Shown piece after piece: positions 1 to 9,608 of a DNA stretch of 10,569 nt. Below the pieces are notes generated by a model that saw only the letters and a list, made by a program, of their open reading frames with translations, did not search any database and had not been told where the DNA came from. The position numbers and the translations under genes were made by a program. The DNA is from Eimeria necatrix (lineage: Eukaryota; Apicomplexa; Conoidasida; Eucoccidiorida; Eimeriidae), in the NCBI RefSeq assembly GCF_000499385.1, contig NW_013651970.1, forward strand, positions 1 through 10,569. Direction: 5' to 3'. The stretch's first letter is position 1, and every line of letters begins with the position of its first letter.

Positions 1-1373
1 CGAAGCGCACTTCACTGGTCGATGCCCCTGTACAATACTCCATATGCATGATACCGAGCTTTGCGTCCAACACATTCTGTTCACAAAATTTCTTCCACTC
101 CAACACGGTTCCGCATGTGATTAGGCGTCGCTCACAGGCTATGAAGCGAGCCGATACCCAGGGTGCCGTATTGACCTCAGTCTTTGATGGGCAACGAAAT
201 GCTGCTCCATCCATCATGCACTAACTTGCTGGTCGCAAGCGATGAGCGTGTCTCCATTTCCTTGTGCTATAAGACGCAAAACAACAATTAGTTTCGCATT
301 GTGAATTGGGTTACTCGTGCGGCAATCGGCAACAAAACCCCAGGGCTCTGTTTATGCTAATGCACGGTTTCGAAATAATGTGCAGAAGTCCGCGTTTGTC
401 ATTCCAGATCGTAGGGCAGTGGAGTTTTTTGAAACGAATCAATCGCCACACAGAATGGATAGGAGATGAAAATGGTGCAAGCTCGCAGTAGGCAAGTGAG
501 AAAGAGACATTGCGCCGGAGAAAAGCATACACGGTTCGCCATCTTCCAGAGTAGGCCCATTGTTACCATCTGACAACGCAGTTAGTATTCCCAGAGACAG
601 CAAGCAAAAGAGCTTCGAGAAAAACACACATATTCATCAAAATTGTTTCCATCCGATGCGGCTCCTACTCCCTGCCAAGTTATGCATGCACCAAGTCACC
701 GATGTGTGTGTGAGCTGTTAAACACCTCGCGCACAACTGAAGGTATGAGGCAAGTGTTGCTGTAAATATCTCGCCTTGTAGCGCCTCACACTAAGTTTGC
801 AACGCGCTGATGGAAAGGGCATTAGATCAAATTCTAGATTTCCTAAATATCAAGAAATATCGCTTATTCCACAGTTCGATTAAGCGGCGTATCTAAAAAC
901 GGCAAGCGTTGGCGTCCATGGAAAATGTGGGGGCAAAAGATCGCAGATTTTGACATACGGGCTACATAGCAGAAAGGCGTGGTAAGTATTCGGGAGCCCC
1001 ATGCACAATATTATGTCACTGACTGCTCATAATAGCAGAAACGGTAAAATGATTTGCTCCAGCTAGCCAGCAATGTTGGCACTCCATCTTCAGTTTTCTG
1101 CCTTTGAAACACAGCAGTACAGCTCTTCCGAGAATCCATAAATAGCAGTAGGAGGTAGAATAAATGAAGGCAGGTCTTTGCCACCATCACACGAAGCTTC
1201 AATATACGCGATCAGGTTAAAATGTAACCACGAAACACAAGCATCATCGAACCGTCTGTGACAGGGTCAGCTCAGGCGCAAAAACGTGGCATAGGATCAC
1301 ACATTTCTTCCTGCAACTGTTGTGAGCAGTGAGACCCATAATAACGCTCTTTATCCGATTTCTCTTACAGGCT

Positions 1374-1391
1374 TGTTGGTATGAACCAACA
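1374..1391. repeat. Small hairpin with 4-base loop
   Basis: TGTTGGT (1374-1380) and ACCAACA (1385-1391) are perfect reverse complements around the loop ATGA. As RNA the stem would extend outward through two G-U pairs to 1369-1396, giving about 12 pairs. The outer bases also form a short direct repeat, ACAGGCTT, on both sides. No T-run follows and there is no gene upstream, so it is not a convincing terminator. Confidence 0.5.
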
Positions 1392-1752
1392 GGCTTTGTG
1401 TTTCTGCAAGATTTTTGCGAGCATAAAATCCAGCAGTTCCAGGTTACGGTTTGCATTTGCACAGCGTGACCGTTTAATCATATTCTGGCGTTTGATTCTG
1501 ATTCCTGCTAGAAAGGCGTAGACAGGTTTCGAAAGAACATGGCTACCAGGAATCTAAACTGTCGGCATTTAACTTAATCACAGCATTATGGCCAACCCAA
1601 CGACGTTGCTTTTCATATGCAGCCAGTAAACAAATCAGCTTGCGCTATTAAGACGCAAATAGAGGCGTTGCCAAAGCCAATGTAGAGATATAGAAGTGAT
1701 CGATTCTTGAAACGTGTAGACCTCGAAGGCTTGCATCGGACAAAAATACACC

Positions 1753-1777
1753 CCGCAGCGTTACATGCCGCAGCGTT
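1753..1777. repeat. 15-bp imperfect tandem doublet
   Basis: CCGCAGCGTT occurs at 1753-1762 and again at 1768-1777, separated by ACATG, giving a 15-base period. The second copy diverges after its tenth base. This is a small local duplication with no visible function. Confidence 0.6.
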
Positions 1778-3731
1778 GCGAAATCGTACTCCCTGCAATG
1801 TAGTTGTAGTCTAATCAAAAGGTTCGATCGCTTTCTCCATGCAGGCAAATTGTCGTGAAATTCAACGGCAACAAATAGACGTCGGCGACACATCCAGCGA
1901 TCTGTGGGGATTATTGGCACAGATCCACTCAGCGTTTTTTTGTAAACAGAGCACACACAGAATGCTAAAAAATCATGAAAAGATGACATATGCTCATAGA
2001 AATCCTGTCTACATGAAACTGTGTTGGATGTGGTAGAGTGCTTAAGGCTCTGCATGCATCGCTATTTGGACATCATCCCGAATACCTGTACGGAGGTCCA
2101 CTGATGGCCATTCTTGTTTCCCACCTTTCTGTTCGCATATCAGAGAGCACTACAAGCACGAAAACGACAAAGATCTAGGGAAAGCAGTTATACGGGCATA
2201 AGGTATTGGATTAGGCATCTTTTGTGTACCAGTGCAGCGACCAATGGATACCGGGCAGCATATGAATTTTCCCACAACCAGACACAAGTAATGTCAGCAT
2301 TAACAGACTACACTTACAACTAAATCATACGAAAAGCGAGATGTTCGCACTAGAGCACACCTCTGAGCATGTGTATGAATGCCATATTCAAGCTTTTACA
2401 CCCAACGCAGTATGTGGTAATTGCAGTTATACGTACTGGCTGCAAGCCGCTCATAACACATGCGCATTTGGAACGTTTATTTTTTGCTGTAGCAATGAAA
2501 TTGTGCACAGAGCTTAACTGTGCGATTTCAGAAACTCAGTTCTTCCTAGAACGAAGGCATTGAGTAGACACCTAAACTGTAGTATTCCAGATACTCAACA
2601 TGTGCAGCTCATCCAACGCTGAATGGCTCTTACATTAGGTAATACTCAAACGTTTCATACGAGATATTCAAGGCAAACGGGCATCGAACGTCCACGCAGT
2701 GTAATGTGGAGCAGAAAGGAAGTCACGTTATTGTTGGATACATCAATGACCAGCTATGCAAACATAAGTGCTGAATCGTGATTGAAACATGCTGTCTCAT
2801 ATCAGGAGCGAAGCGTGAACTGCACACAAGAAACGTTTTATACCTATGAGTCCTGCTCATCGATATCCAATTCCCCAAAGGCGCACTGGCTGTATCATCA
2901 TGAGATATGACTAATTCTAGCCTTTGAAGCTGCGATTAGTGAGGGAAAAAAGTATATGGATGATGCGTTTGCTGTAAAACAAAAGATATGAAAACCCTGC
3001 TACACGAAGTGCCATCATTCACGTTGACAGCATGGCTCATCATAACCGCTGCAGATGCTCCATTTTGTTTCTCGTAGATAGCTCCCATGTGCAGAACAAG
3101 TATACAAATACATGTATAAACCAATTGTGGCGCCGAAACGATCTCATGATGCCTTAAATGCATAACTGCGTTAAGATTTCACCCAATATCGCGACAATAA
3201 TCACTAACATTCGCCAAACTGAACGACGTAGCGTAACGCCGTCGCTACCCAGCCAAAATCACTTTATAGCAACAACCTTTTTTTTACCAAGACCTACGCC
3301 CTGAGGAAATTTTTCAGCATCCTAGCTCATCAGACAATTCGAGCTGAAGAACTTCCGAAATCAGTTGGCGAGTCCCGGAAACTAGACTGTAATGCGCAGA
3401 TTTGAGTCTGTCCTGCGCCTTAGCAACGTTGGAACAACCAGCTTGCTCTTAATACAACAAAATATCGCGGATGAGTTGTTATTCCATCCATAGCCCATAC
3501 TCCAACACACATCTAAGTTGTGCAACTGCCCACAGCAGTTTGAATGCCCTGCAGTGCTTCCGCAAGTGCCTAATGAATGCCTCAAGACTTGGCTATCATT
3601 AACTAGAGGAGCATGGGCAAAACACATCTTCAAAAGCACCTTACTTGATGTGCTCAGAGTGACTGTAGAGCTTCACATAAAGAAAAATATCCAAGGGTCA
3701 CATAGTGAAGCTTCCACTAACCTTTACTACA

Positions 3732-3745
3732 TCAGATGCATCTGA
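3732..3745. repeat. 14-bp perfect palindrome
   Basis: TCAGATGCATCTGA reads the same on both strands. About one palindrome of this size is expected by chance in 10 kb, so it is recorded only as a possible dimeric-protein site. It is not repeated elsewhere in the window. Confidence 0.35.
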
Positions 3746-3980
3746 ACGTCTCAGTACCTTGAGCGCTTGATTACTGCTACTTTTGTCGCCTACAAGCTGC
3801 ATGCAAAAAAAAGCTCTTCATGGACTAGAAAAAATTAGATGTACAATTCGCCTGGGGAAGTTGTTGAAACCAGCGCGTTTTTGCTTCTCATTCACTGTAT
3901 GCAGCTCAAAAAGCACTTGATACCCTGCCAAGCAGACGGCTGCTGAGCGTGGAAGATCAGCTTTGCCTCCAGCCCTCTAC

Positions 3981-3994
3981 TTTGACCGGTCAAA
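3981..3994. repeat. 14-bp perfect palindrome
   Basis: TTTGACCGGTCAAA is a perfect dyad centred on CCGG. It lies 27 bases upstream of the 36-bp tandem duplication. A single such palindrome is near chance expectation; no second copy was found in the sister units. Confidence 0.35.
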
Positions 3995-4020
3995 AACAAG
4001 CAGCGAAAAGAGTAGGATGC

Positions 4021-4092
4021 TCAGTGCGTCAGGGTGCTTTGTTGGCCGCAACGTTGTCAGTGCGTCAAGGTGCTTTGTTGGCCGCAACGTTG
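4021..4092. repeat. 36-bp tandem duplication (2 copies, 1 mismatch)
   Basis: Copy 1 is 4021-4056 and copy 2 is 4057-4092. They differ at one base only, G at 4032 against A at 4068. Each copy begins TCAGTGCGTC and ends GGCCGCAACGTTG. At 35/36 identity, this duplication is far younger than the ~60-70% identical array units around it. The unit is 12 codons long, so any frame through it stays in phase, but no frame here looks coding. Confidence 0.95.
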
Positions 4093-4152
4093 TGCCACTG
4101 TGATTTCAAGTAGCCTTATTTCACACACGGCACTACAAAAGCGTCTTGATGC

Positions 4153-5519
4153 CCCTGAGCACTCTCCAGGTTGCTTGCTTTCCACATCTAGCTTCCTGGG
4201 CACACTGGCTGCATGATAGCAGTGAAAAACTGTGAAAAAATAAACCCTGTGAATTCCTAAGGAAACAACAAAAACACATGTTTGGGGATTAACACGATTT
4301 TAGCGTGCCACGTGCCATAAGTTTCACTTCACACCAATGCGGCATAACAACAAATAGTTCGTGCCTACGACAAAGCGTTCGTGCCGTCAAGTAGCCTTTG
4401 GAAAAATTCATCCGTTAAAACTAGAACAGCCCTTCTCTTATTTAGCAGTGTATTTGTATGAGCAACGGAAATTGAGAACAATGGCAGTCCAAATGGTTGC
4501 ACATAACCTGTTCGCATAACGGCAAGCGACAACCCGGTATCCGCCATATGCTGTTGCTCACTCCCTAGGGAAACAGATCATGCACAAATCGTCGCAGAGC
4601 TTGAGCAAGTGATTTGAGCTATCATCCATCATCCACTGGAGTCTTTGAGACGTAATGCAGGTGAGAGATGATGCAACAGGAAAGAAAACTTCTGTGCCAG
4701 TATGAATCAACGCTTTTCTACAGGTGAAAGGCCCCGACGTTCTTCTGCAGCGCAGAATCAGGTAGCTTAAAGGTAGCATTTGCAAAATATTTCAAATGAA
4801 GACGTGTTTCAGACAACGTGCACAAAATAGCGAGAAAAGCGTATGTCCCTTCACAATACGTCGACATTTGCGGCCTTTGAACCTGACGTGATACAAGATG
4901 AAGCAGTGGACGGCAAAGCGTCCACTATATCATCTATCACGACTATTTTGATGTGTGAATACGAAAATTCCTCATACGTATTCCGTATGCACTATTTTGC
5001 ACATAATGTTGACCGAAACACCGGTGCCTTCAGCACGAAGCCTCTTAGCAGCAGCATATTGCTGCTGAAGCCTTCCGAAAGAAAATGCGAAAGCATGCAG
5101 TGCCTTTCACGCCACGCGCAAGTGTATATACACGAATATGCGTCACGTATTTTGGGGAGACGGTTCTCCACAAAATGTTTAAACGTGAATTCAAACATTT
5201 CTGTAAGCGTCCCATATAGAAGCTTGCTGAGCACTGACCGGCCGGCCTAAGGTGTAAACGAGTCTGGTGTGACTGAATTTGGTTGGCGACATTTTTTCGC
5301 AAAACCTGAACAACTGTGGGGATTGCGGGCTACAGATCGGATGTAACTCCAACGTTTGGATACAGACAAAACATTTTAGTGAACCATCCAAAACACTAGT
5401 ACCTCAGTCAACAAAAATAAGGTGGTCAAGCTTTTAGACCTATAGTCAAGAGCATCTCACTATATATCTGCCTCTTGCGCACTCTAGGGAACGCGAGCAT
5501 TTGACAAAAAACGAAGGCG
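4153..5519. repeat. Array unit 3, shortened by ~0.7 kb, no gene
   Basis: This unit starts in the block GATGCCCCTGAGC (4149-4161), shared with unit 1. ATTTGAGCT (4612-4620) is identical to 6072-6080 in unit 4, and AATGCAG (4654-4660) to 6119-6125; intervening positions also match often. GACTATTTT (4941-4949) is followed by GTGTGA and AAATTC, as in unit 5 at 8412. AAAGCGTCC lies 26 bases upstream of it, as AAAGCGCAC does in unit 4. TGAGCACTG (5228-5236) matches TGAGCCCTG at 8699 in unit 5. From block i (about 5251) to the next phase marker is only ~265 bases, against ~870-930 in units 1, 2 and 4, so roughly 0.6-0.7 kb appears to be missing here. The 135-codon open frame 4843-5250 lies in this unit but is not conserved in the sister units. 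Confidence 0.65.
5047..5069. repeat. Short CAG/CTG inverted repeat
   Basis: CAGCAGCA and TGCTGCTG are separated by TAT within this interval, giving an 8-bp stem with a 3-base loop. It lies inside the unconserved open frame 4843-5250. A further 6-bp inverted repeat, CATACG/CGTATG, lies upstream at 4973-4989, and a 12-bp palindrome (GTGTATATACAC) lies at 5122-5133. Confidence 0.5.
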
Positions 5520-7574
5520 CCTGTACGTGCTCGATAAAAGCCTTGGTAGAAAAAGCACGCGCAATTGCTGCAATACAACTTAAACCGAGTACCGTTATCT
5601 GCGCTTTGGCTCAGCAGTGGCTTTTTGGAACTACGTAGTGCACTCCACGCAGCTAAATTCAGAAATACAATGAGACGCATTGACATTGTATAAGTGACAT
5701 CTGCATCTTCGAAAACTCATAAGGCCGACAAGGCATGCGAGGAACGAATTCACAGCGCCCCGAACGTTCAGCTCTGGATGTTATTCTAGAAAAATGCAGC
5801 AACGAGTCGGAGGGCATGCGAATCGAACATTGGCAAAGTTGTACAGATCGTACACGGAGGCATGTTAAATCGGATCGTTAGCAGCCACCACCCTGATTTG
5901 AAGCCGAGGGTTGAGGCGAGAAACTACTCTAGAAAGTCATTGAAAGCGTTCCTACGGCATCGTGACAAACGTCACATGGCCAGACTTTTCATTTGCTAAC
6001 AAGCACCATCTCGTTGTGCAAGAGCATGGTGCCTATATTACAAATTACAAAGCACGACGGTGAGGGCGTTCATTTGAGCTCTAATGCACGTGCTCTGCAA
6101 ACGTTTTAGCGTCCTAATAATGCAGATGCGGCTCCTCCAGCGAAGTAGCCGTTTTGGAGGAACAAAACGATTAAGAAGAACTTCAGCTCAGAAGACAGGA
6201 TCGATGGCATACCTATAGAGAGCGTTCACAGTACAGTTGGGAGCTGCTCAGGGAACAGTTTTACTCTCCGCGTTTGAACAGTGTTTGAACAAAAATGAGT
6301 ATTACCTGAATTTGTATCTATCTCCGCCGCGTCACCAATGGAAGGTAGTTAAGATATGGAAACAAAATGGGATTGAAAATAGTTTCTCTCTGTAAAGCGC
6401 ACACCACAACGTGAGACTATTTTCTATCTTCGTTCCAAATTAACTAGAATTTACTCTCTTCAGCGTATGGCCGTGCATACCACGTGCTTGCTTCATTCAC
6501 GTTGTGCACATGTCAAAGTGACCGTAGGCCTCCAGAGCTCATAGACAAAAAAAAAGTTCACGGGACAAGCAACTTTCGCGACTGGGCTCTGCTGGGGCTC
6601 TTCGATATGGGATACAAATGGGGTAACTGTATTAAGCAACACACAAAACCAAGCGGCTCTTCACCAGTGATGCCTGCTTGTAAAAAACGTTTACGATCCG
6701 GGCATACCATGTTTCTCACATCTCCAAAATATCTCAAGCATTGAGCCCGTGCCGGCACCCTAGTGCAATGTAGCAAAGTTTCAATAGTACGATAATTGGA
6801 GATAGACAGATTCCTCATGGCAAAATAGACAGTTCTGAGCTACACTACTAATTTAGCACTACGTATCGTTGTTACAAAAGAATATACAGCAGACTAGCGG
6901 AACTGCTTGTGCATCATAGTAACGGAAGCTGAATTTCCACACTTTCTATTCTTCAGTGAACAGCACAACACTAAGAGCGCATTGATCCTACCGTCTGAAA
7001 CATAAAAGGGACATCCCTAGGGTGGGCCTTGATAAACGTATTCCAAAAATTGCTTAACAAGCTAAACAGGCAAAGATTGCTATTCCAGCAACAAAGAAGT
7101 AATGAGAAAACAAATTGCGTGAATAGACCGTTCGGTCGGGACATATAATCGTTTAGGCTCCTGTCAAGCAACGTAAAGATATGACTTGGAGCCTTTCGTG
7201 AAATATCGTACTTTCCGCGGTAGCGTCAAGACAGAGCCCAAAAAAGGCGGTGCACATCGTTCGAAGCATGGCAAAAATAAAAGGCCAGCAAAGTTCCTAT
7301 CTGTTCCCAAAATTCCTGTTTATATCCTTCGCTTGACGGATAGTGCTCAGATTAATAAGCTAGATAAATCGCAAACAAATATGACCACAAACTCATTGGG
7401 CAAAGCTTCGCTTTGCAAGAGGTACACGCACCTTGCGAGATGGTGAGACTTCTCATTATATGTTGTTCGGTTTGAATCACATTAATATTGTATGTCCCTA
7501 ACAGTAACAGGGTAAATGCCAAGTATTCGCTTCATTTGCATACGATATTCATGTTACAAAGTGTTTGACATGCT
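5520..7574. repeat. Array unit 4 (best-preserved pair with unit 5), no gene
   Basis: This is the reference copy for the array. Collinear matches to unit 5 include: 5601-5616 with 7623-7638 (15/16); CATCTGC at 5698 with 7720; GGCCGACAAGGCA (5723) with GGTCGACAAGCCA (7745); 6014-6035 with 7950-7971 (19/22); 6072-6080 with 8013-8021; 6097-6142 with 8037-8082 (46 bases, no gap, 29 identical); 6161-6191 with 8100-8131; GTGAGACTATTTT 6411-6423 with 8408-8420 (13/13); TTCACCAGTGA (6660) with TTCACCCGTGA (8663); 6680-6703 with 8725-8749; and 6796-6817 with 8866-8893. Beyond 6870 the match fades. A run of nine A lies at 6547-6555. Open frames of 86 codons here (both strands) have no counterpart in unit 5. 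Confidence 0.85.
7400..7416. repeat. 7-bp stem, 3-base loop hairpin
   Basis: GCAAAGC (7400-7406) and GCTTTGC (7410-7416) form a perfect stem around TTC. It is short and has no associated T-run or gene. Confidence 0.4.
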
Positions 7575-8337
7575 CCTGAGATTACAAGCTGCAGGAAAAC
7601 ATCGAAACAGATTAGCGATTTCGCGCTTTGGCCCAGCACATGCTATTTGAAGGTCATGTGCTCCCTCGCACTAATTGTATTCAGCAACAAAATTTGAAGA
7701 AGCTGATCTAGATCACTGGCATCTGCCTTTTCAGATATTCTCAGGGTCGACAAGCCATCATATCACAATGACCCATATGTTTAAAGTATAGTGCTACCCT
7801 GGAGCAATGTAAGTGCACGGAAAGCATGATTCTTGAAGATAGGCGATGTTCAAATTGTATGGCTTCCGATATCCGCGAACCCGCACAAAGCATCCTCCAT
7901 GCAACGAAAACTACGCCGTGTTTTCCACCCAATAGCAAACAGCATTTTTTTGTGCACGGGCATCGTGCCTAAATCACGAAAAATGACGACCTGACGAAAC
8001 ACGAGCACGGCCATTCGAGCTTTGATATGCGTGTCGGCAAAAAGTTGGGCGTGCTATAAGGGCATACGTCGCACCTTCAGCAAACCAGCAGCTGCGGCGA
8101 CACAAACTGTACGAGAGTAAGTTTAACTGAGTGAGAGAAACTCTTTACATACTCCAGAAAAGGAATTTACAGCGCGGCTAGCACCACTTACGAAGCAACT
8201 AAAGGCTTCTGGGTAGGCAAGAGGTAGCGCGAGCAAAATGGTCATTTCTGGAAAAAAACGACCAGCAGGAACTTTATCCGCACCCGTGACTTCAGAAAGA
8301 ATGCATAGACGAAAGATACAAATAGGCGGCGCACTAG

Positions 8338-8355
8338 CATGATCCCACGATCATG
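8338..8355. repeat. 7-bp inverted repeat, CATGATC/GATCATG
   Basis: CATGATC (8338-8344) and GATCATG (8349-8355) are perfect reverse complements around CCAC. It sits 20 bases before the 9-bp triplet, in the stretch where unit 5 is longer than unit 4, so both may belong to one local insertion. Confidence 0.5.
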
Positions 8356-8375
8356 AGAAGTAGGCTTTTTGCCCT

Positions 8376-8400
8376 CAGTGCACACAGTGCACACAGTGCA
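8376..8400. repeat. 9-bp tandem repeat, 2.8 copies
   Basis: CAGTGCACA is present at 8376-8384 and 8385-8393, and as a seven-base partial copy at 8394-8400, with no mismatches. The equivalent place in unit 4 (just before GTGAGACTATTTT) lacks it. It therefore arose in unit 5 after the units separated, probably by slippage. Confidence 0.9.
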
Positions 8401-9314
8401 TGGAATAGTGAGACTATTTTTTGCGTGTGACCCAAAGCAAATTCGTTTTCTTCAGAGTGTGAGCAAAGTACCAGATTTATCCACATGCACCTTGAATGCC
8501 ATAAACTTCAACAAGGCACGCTCGCCATGATAATTGTATAAAATAACGCGATAAACGACTATGGCGCATGTTAGTGCAATGGTCAGCCGTTACCGCTCGA
8601 TAAAGTTATGCCTGCAGCAAAGATTCAAGTATCCACACTTTGCAGCACTTTAGGAAAACCCGTTCACCCGTGAAAATGACATTTTTCGAGTGCACCTGTG
8701 AGCCCTGCTGAACCTACCAGCGAGGCAAAACGTAGCTTACATCCTGAGCGAAACGCAAACGCCCGGAAAGTGCTCTATGCCCAATTTTCAAAAGCTCTAC
8801 AGACAATTTGGACGAACTTGCGAACAGGGCAGGTATGTGATCCATTGCTTTTGTTGGCAAAAGCACTGGAGTTATGAACAATACAGCTCCTCACATCAGA
8901 GCGTGCATCTAACTCAAATATTACCAGCAAAATACGCGCTTGCGCCCTCTTCAACCCGGCATCCACAGGCATCGCAAACACGTCAATGTAGTTCTATATC
9001 ATTACAAATTTACAAGCAATCCATAATCTATCGGCTTTGCGCAAATCGCGCTGATGTCATTTGAGGCAGTCGCAACATGAAAGCACCAGCCTGGGAAACG
9101 CAAGAGCAGTACCGGGGCTTCATGACGCAAACGCACTATCTGTGGCCAACAGCACTTGGATGTGGCAACACTGTGAACTCGCACAACTACCGGAGCACAC
9201 TCGCAACACTTCTACGAAACGACGCTCACTTCATGCAACCGCACTTTTGTCTAATGACGTACTGCTCTTTGCTCTGCTGCTGGGCTAGAAGATGTCTGTC
9301 TTTGCGAGCGGCTT

Positions 9315-9365
9315 GTGCTCGGAATGGCCCTTTCGCATTCGCGGCGAAACGGCCATTCCGAGTAC
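9315..9365. repeat. Strong 51-base hairpin, 22-position stem
   Basis: The left arm 9315-9336 pairs with the right arm 9344-9365 at 21 of 22 positions. This comprises a 12-bp perfect core (CTCGGAATGGCC 9318-9329 with GGCCATTCCGAG 9351-9362), one C/C mismatch, six more pairs inward, and three outward including one G-U. The loop is seven bases, 9337-9343. A 12-bp perfect inverted repeat this close is unlikely by chance in a window this size, and the extensions make it more so. I see no copy at the same phase in other units. It could be a foldback element, a small-RNA precursor-like hairpin or a structural relic. There is no terminator context. Confidence 0.85.
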
Positions 9366-9521
9366 CTTTGAGCTAAACGTCTCAATGTCACGACCTCCAC
9401 GAACCCGCCAGACAATGCAACCATGCATTCTGCTCAGCCTCTTCTTACGCAGTGAGCTCCAGAGCATTCAGCCTAATGTCTGCAACTGGCCAGGAAAATG
9501 AAGCGCAGCATAGCAGAGGGT

Positions 9522-9600
9522 GCGCATTTCTCTAGCAGCCGTGGATACTTGCAAGCCGATAACTCCATCCAAATTCTCGTCATCCACGAGAGAAATGTGC
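9522..9600. repeat. Inverted repeat with bulge, 19 pairs, 35-base loop
   Basis: GCGCATTTCTCT (9522-9533) pairs with AGAGAAATGTGC (9589-9600), 12 positions including one G-U. CGTGGAT (9540-9546) pairs with ATCCACG (9582-9588). The two stem parts are contiguous on the right arm, while the left arm carries a six-base bulge, AGCAGC (9534-9539). The loop is 9547-9581 and contains the palindrome CTTGCAAG. It lies 157 bases after the stronger hairpin, in the same compositionally distinct stretch. Confidence 0.7.
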
Positions 9601-9608
9601 CACAAACA

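Larger units (their letters stand above)
27..2084. repeat. Array unit 1 (diverged), no gene
   Basis: This unit opens with a block holding GATGCCCCTG (21-30) that matches 4149-4158 in unit 3, with further matches downstream (AGCTT, then ACAC..CTG). That spacing of 4128 is twice 2064. GATGCGGCTCCT at 655-666 is identical to 6125-6136 in unit 4. GAGCTTCGA at 610-618 corresponds to GAGCTTTGA in unit 5 and GAGCTCTAA in unit 4. GATTTTGAC at 946-954 is the probable counterpart of the GACTATTTT block, about 285 bases after block f, as in units 2-4. Block i is only weakly visible near 1215. The rest, about 1230-2050, holds a short hairpin and a 15-bp doublet but nothing gene-like. Each match alone is weak; the spacing gives the call its support. 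Confidence 0.55.
2085..4152. repeat. Array unit 2 (diverged), no gene
   Basis: The phase marker CCTGTAC lies at 2085-2091. TTGTGCACAGAGC (2501-2513) matches the TTGTGCAAGAGC block of unit 4 at 6014. TGCAGCTCATCCAACG (2603-2618) matches 6127-6142 at 13 of 16 positions. AAAGGCGCAC (2877-2886), followed by TGAGATATGACTA (2901), matches AAAGCGCAC (6394) and GTGAGACTATTTT (6411) in unit 4. TTCACCC (3178-3184) and ACGTAGCGTAAC (3226-3237) match 8663 and 8729 in unit 5. The stretch 3240-4150 aligns poorly with other units in my reading. It contains the 36-bp duplication, two 14-bp palindromes and short A/T runs (3278-3285 T, 3805-3812 A). No coding potential is seen. Confidence 0.65.

Noticed and set aside
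4562..4571. TCCCTAGGGA palindrome, and CCCTAGGG-like strings at 7015-7022, considered as telomere-like repeats
   Set aside because: They are single short occurrences, not tandem arrays of a telomeric unit.
5122..5133. GTGTATATACAC as a possible TATA or regulatory dyad
   Set aside because: A 12-bp palindrome is expected several times in 10 kb by chance, and there is no gene to regulate.
4843..5250. 135-codon + strand open frame, the longest in the window
   Set aside because: The length is near chance expectation for 10.5 kb in six frames. It overlaps three other open frames on the minus strand, has no recognisable motif, and crosses the array's block g, whose counterparts in units 4 and 5 are not open in the same frame.
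5426..5686. 86-codon minus-strand open frame in unit 4
   Set aside because: The homologous stretch of unit 5 (about 7445-7710) has no matching open frame, so the conservation is at DNA level only.
5810..5830. GGCATGCGAATCGAAC on the + strand, resembling a tRNA T-arm (GTTCGATTC) on the minus strand
   Set aside because: The flanking bases do not form a 5-bp T-stem, and no D-arm, anticodon arm or acceptor pairing could be found nearby.
6547..6555. Nine-A run (also eight A at 3805-3812) as a retrotransposon poly-A tail
   Set aside because: The runs are short, with no reverse transcriptase fragment upstream and no target-site duplication seen.
9077..9376. 99-codon + strand open frame starting GCAACATG, Cys-rich in its second half
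   Set aside because: It runs through the strong hairpin 9315-9365, overlaps another + strand frame at 9061-9288, and shows no domain or homologous frame in other units.
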